64,000 nt of DNA from Stenopsyche tienmushanensis. Taxonomy: Eukaryota; Arthropoda; Insecta; Trichoptera; Stenopsychidae. The stretch is taken from assembly GCA_008973525.1 (NCBI GenBank), contig WACJ01000404.1, positions 806,001-870,000 on the forward strand. The letters run 5' to 3'. This document shows positions 62,529-64,000 of the stretch, one piece after another. The translations under genes and the position numbers were made by a program. Each line of letters opens with the position of its first letter. Position 1 is the stretch's first letter. The notes under the pieces were generated by a model. That model was given only the letters and a program-made list of their open reading frames with translations. It was not told where the DNA came from and did no database searches.

Positions 62529-64000
62529 TAAGACTTCACATATTGTATACTATTGCGTGGAGTCAAATATGTACGAAAAAGAGAGTGATAGCAAGCCGGA
62601 GGGCTTGTGTTTAAATTGTGGTTATTTAAATTGTGGTATACTTGTGTAGTCTTTTTGCGAATGGATTTGCGCTTTGGGCTATGAAAGATAAATATTAATC
62701 GTTAACAAATGAAAAAAGCAATGAAGAAAATCAATTCTACCTAGGAGCTAAGAAACTTCACTTTTGCGCGCGAGAATACTTACACGACGAGCAAAAATAA
62801 TATTATTTTCAAATATTTTTTTTTTTTTATTACAAATTCAATCACTCATACGCGACTTTATTAACCAGCTCAGTGTTAAATTTTTCAGATCCAGAAAATC
62901 AAGCTAAATCTGAATCAATAATCTTCCAAATCGATCAGTATAATTAGTTGACTTTTATACAAAACAGATTGCATTGTTAACATTTGGCTTAGCGGAACCT
63001 ATAAAAATTAGTCATGCAAGTTTTAAACATATTGAAAGCGCAAATGTAAATTCATGTTTTAAAAAGCAGCGCTAAAAATGCAGTATTGGAAGGCATAATT
63101 AATATTCATTGTGCCACCGCTGAATTTAAATGAATGGTCTCTGCTGCAATTAATGGGTTACCTAGTTAGAGCGCCAACTGATGTAGTTAAAAGTCAAATG
63201 CAGATAATTTATTTTAAAGAAGAAGGATAAATCTCTTTTATTTCGCTACTTTAATCTTAAACTTGCTCTGAAACGGTATGGGCTAAAATTTAAAGGGCGC
63301 TCTTGCCGAGGAGTTGCATTGATTGGCAGCGATGCATGGATTTGTTGTTGATTTCAAAAATAGAATTTGAAAGCCGTTTTAAACTGATTTATGGCTATGT
63401 GGATGTGAAATGATGAATAACATAAATTTGCGGTGCAAATTGAAGGGGAATTATTAGGTGCAGAGTGGTGTAAGTGATTGTGGGTCGGCTGCGCCTGGAA
63501 ATATGGCTGGGTAAACATTCCTGTTTTGAAAATGATGAGATGCAGCACACGTAGTTCCAGCACTTGGAATTTATACCTGTGCTAAGCATTCACAGCCCTA
63601 TTAACGTGACAAAGTCACTTCATTTTTCATTTAGTAAGCAGCAAGCCTTTCTAAATTGAGTTATTGCGGCGAACGACGCAATGCCTGAGCCAACGCCCAA
63701 GCTTTTTAGCTCAACAGTGCGATCACGTATCAACTACAAACATAAAAAACATATACACCAGTCGAGAGATGCTCAATTTAAGAATAATTAATTCAGAATT
63801 TTGACATGAGGTTTTTTTAACATCATTTTAAAATTCTGTTCAACAGCTACATGTACGAATTAGAGATTTCTTCATTCTTTCGATCGCCAAGCATAAAGCT
63901 TTAACGTTTCTTTTAATATTTAAGAATATATGTCGGTATAATTATTAAGACCAAGAATTTATATCCATATTATGGAAAAAAACATTCACAATACCAACAA
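62529..64000. other. Non-coding stretch to the right edge
   Basis: It contains a T run of 14 (about 62817-62830) and short frames without motifs (for example 63354-63589 on the minus strand). No gene, RNA or repeat is recognised. Confidence 0.4.

Noticed and set aside
62303..62614. 103-codon plus-strand frame taken as one continuous gene
   Set aside because: No homology is recognised and the start lacks support. Part of it is mentioned only as a possible exon in the splice-signal cluster.
1..64000. CRISPR array, operon, phage or plasmid features
   Set aside because: No regularly spaced direct repeats, ribosome-binding sites or gene clusters. Base composition and splice signals indicate an animal genome.

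Overview
The window looks like a stretch of AT-rich (roughly 70% A+T) animal nuclear genome, most likely arthropod and possibly insect. The grounds are large gene-poor spaces, GT-AG splice signals, decayed mariner, Tigger/pogo-like and hAT transposons, and a GC-rich promoter-like block with NRF1/erect-wing and DRE (DREF) type motifs. There is no prokaryotic gene organisation. Almost every open frame is short and looks like chance in AT-rich DNA, transposon debris, or a by-product of GC-rich DNA.

The best host-gene evidence is on the minus strand. A 108-base exon at 2343-2236 has a textbook acceptor (nine-T tract then CAG), two in-frame ATGs, a signal-peptide-like hydrophobic stretch, and a strong donor at a phase-1 junction. 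It should be the first coding exon of a secreted or membrane protein whose other exons lie beyond the left edge. About 34 kb upstream, a CpG-rich island (about 36783-37320) ends on the minus strand in a GAA|GTAAGT donor. It is a good candidate promoter and 5' untranslated exon for the same gene, which would make 2344-36792 intron 1. That link is inference. The signal-peptide exon begins with GTAAGG directly after CAG, which is the signature of a recursive splice site. A second such minus-strand site lies at 49140/49141.

The rest is repeat-rich non-coding DNA. From left to right: a hAT transposase relic (about 790-1717); a Tigger-like element (5037-6090); a deleted mariner (9262-9676, minus); a mariner with both terminal inverted repeats and TA flanks (14662-15574, minus); a dispersed repeat family with four copies (about 21873, 44400, 49491 and 55684); a detached Tigger-like end (37711-37813); a hAT end (46585-46687); a Tigger fragment (47975-48060); a MITE (50652-51098); a 50-base near-perfect hairpin (51792-51841); a second Tigger-like element split by repeat copy D (55560-57266); a third deleted mariner (58468-58880, plus); and a possible non-LTR reverse transcriptase scrap (59053-59088). 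Between them lie many 150-600 base blocks of higher GC without recognisable coding content, which are candidate regulatory islands.

A cluster of plus-strand splice-like and promoter-like signals at 61.46-62.53 kb may mark a second, unidentified transcription unit, at low confidence. I found no tRNA or rRNA gene, CRISPR array or operon. I see no clear new biochemical system; the recursive-splice arrangement and the four-copy repeat family are the observations most worth testing.
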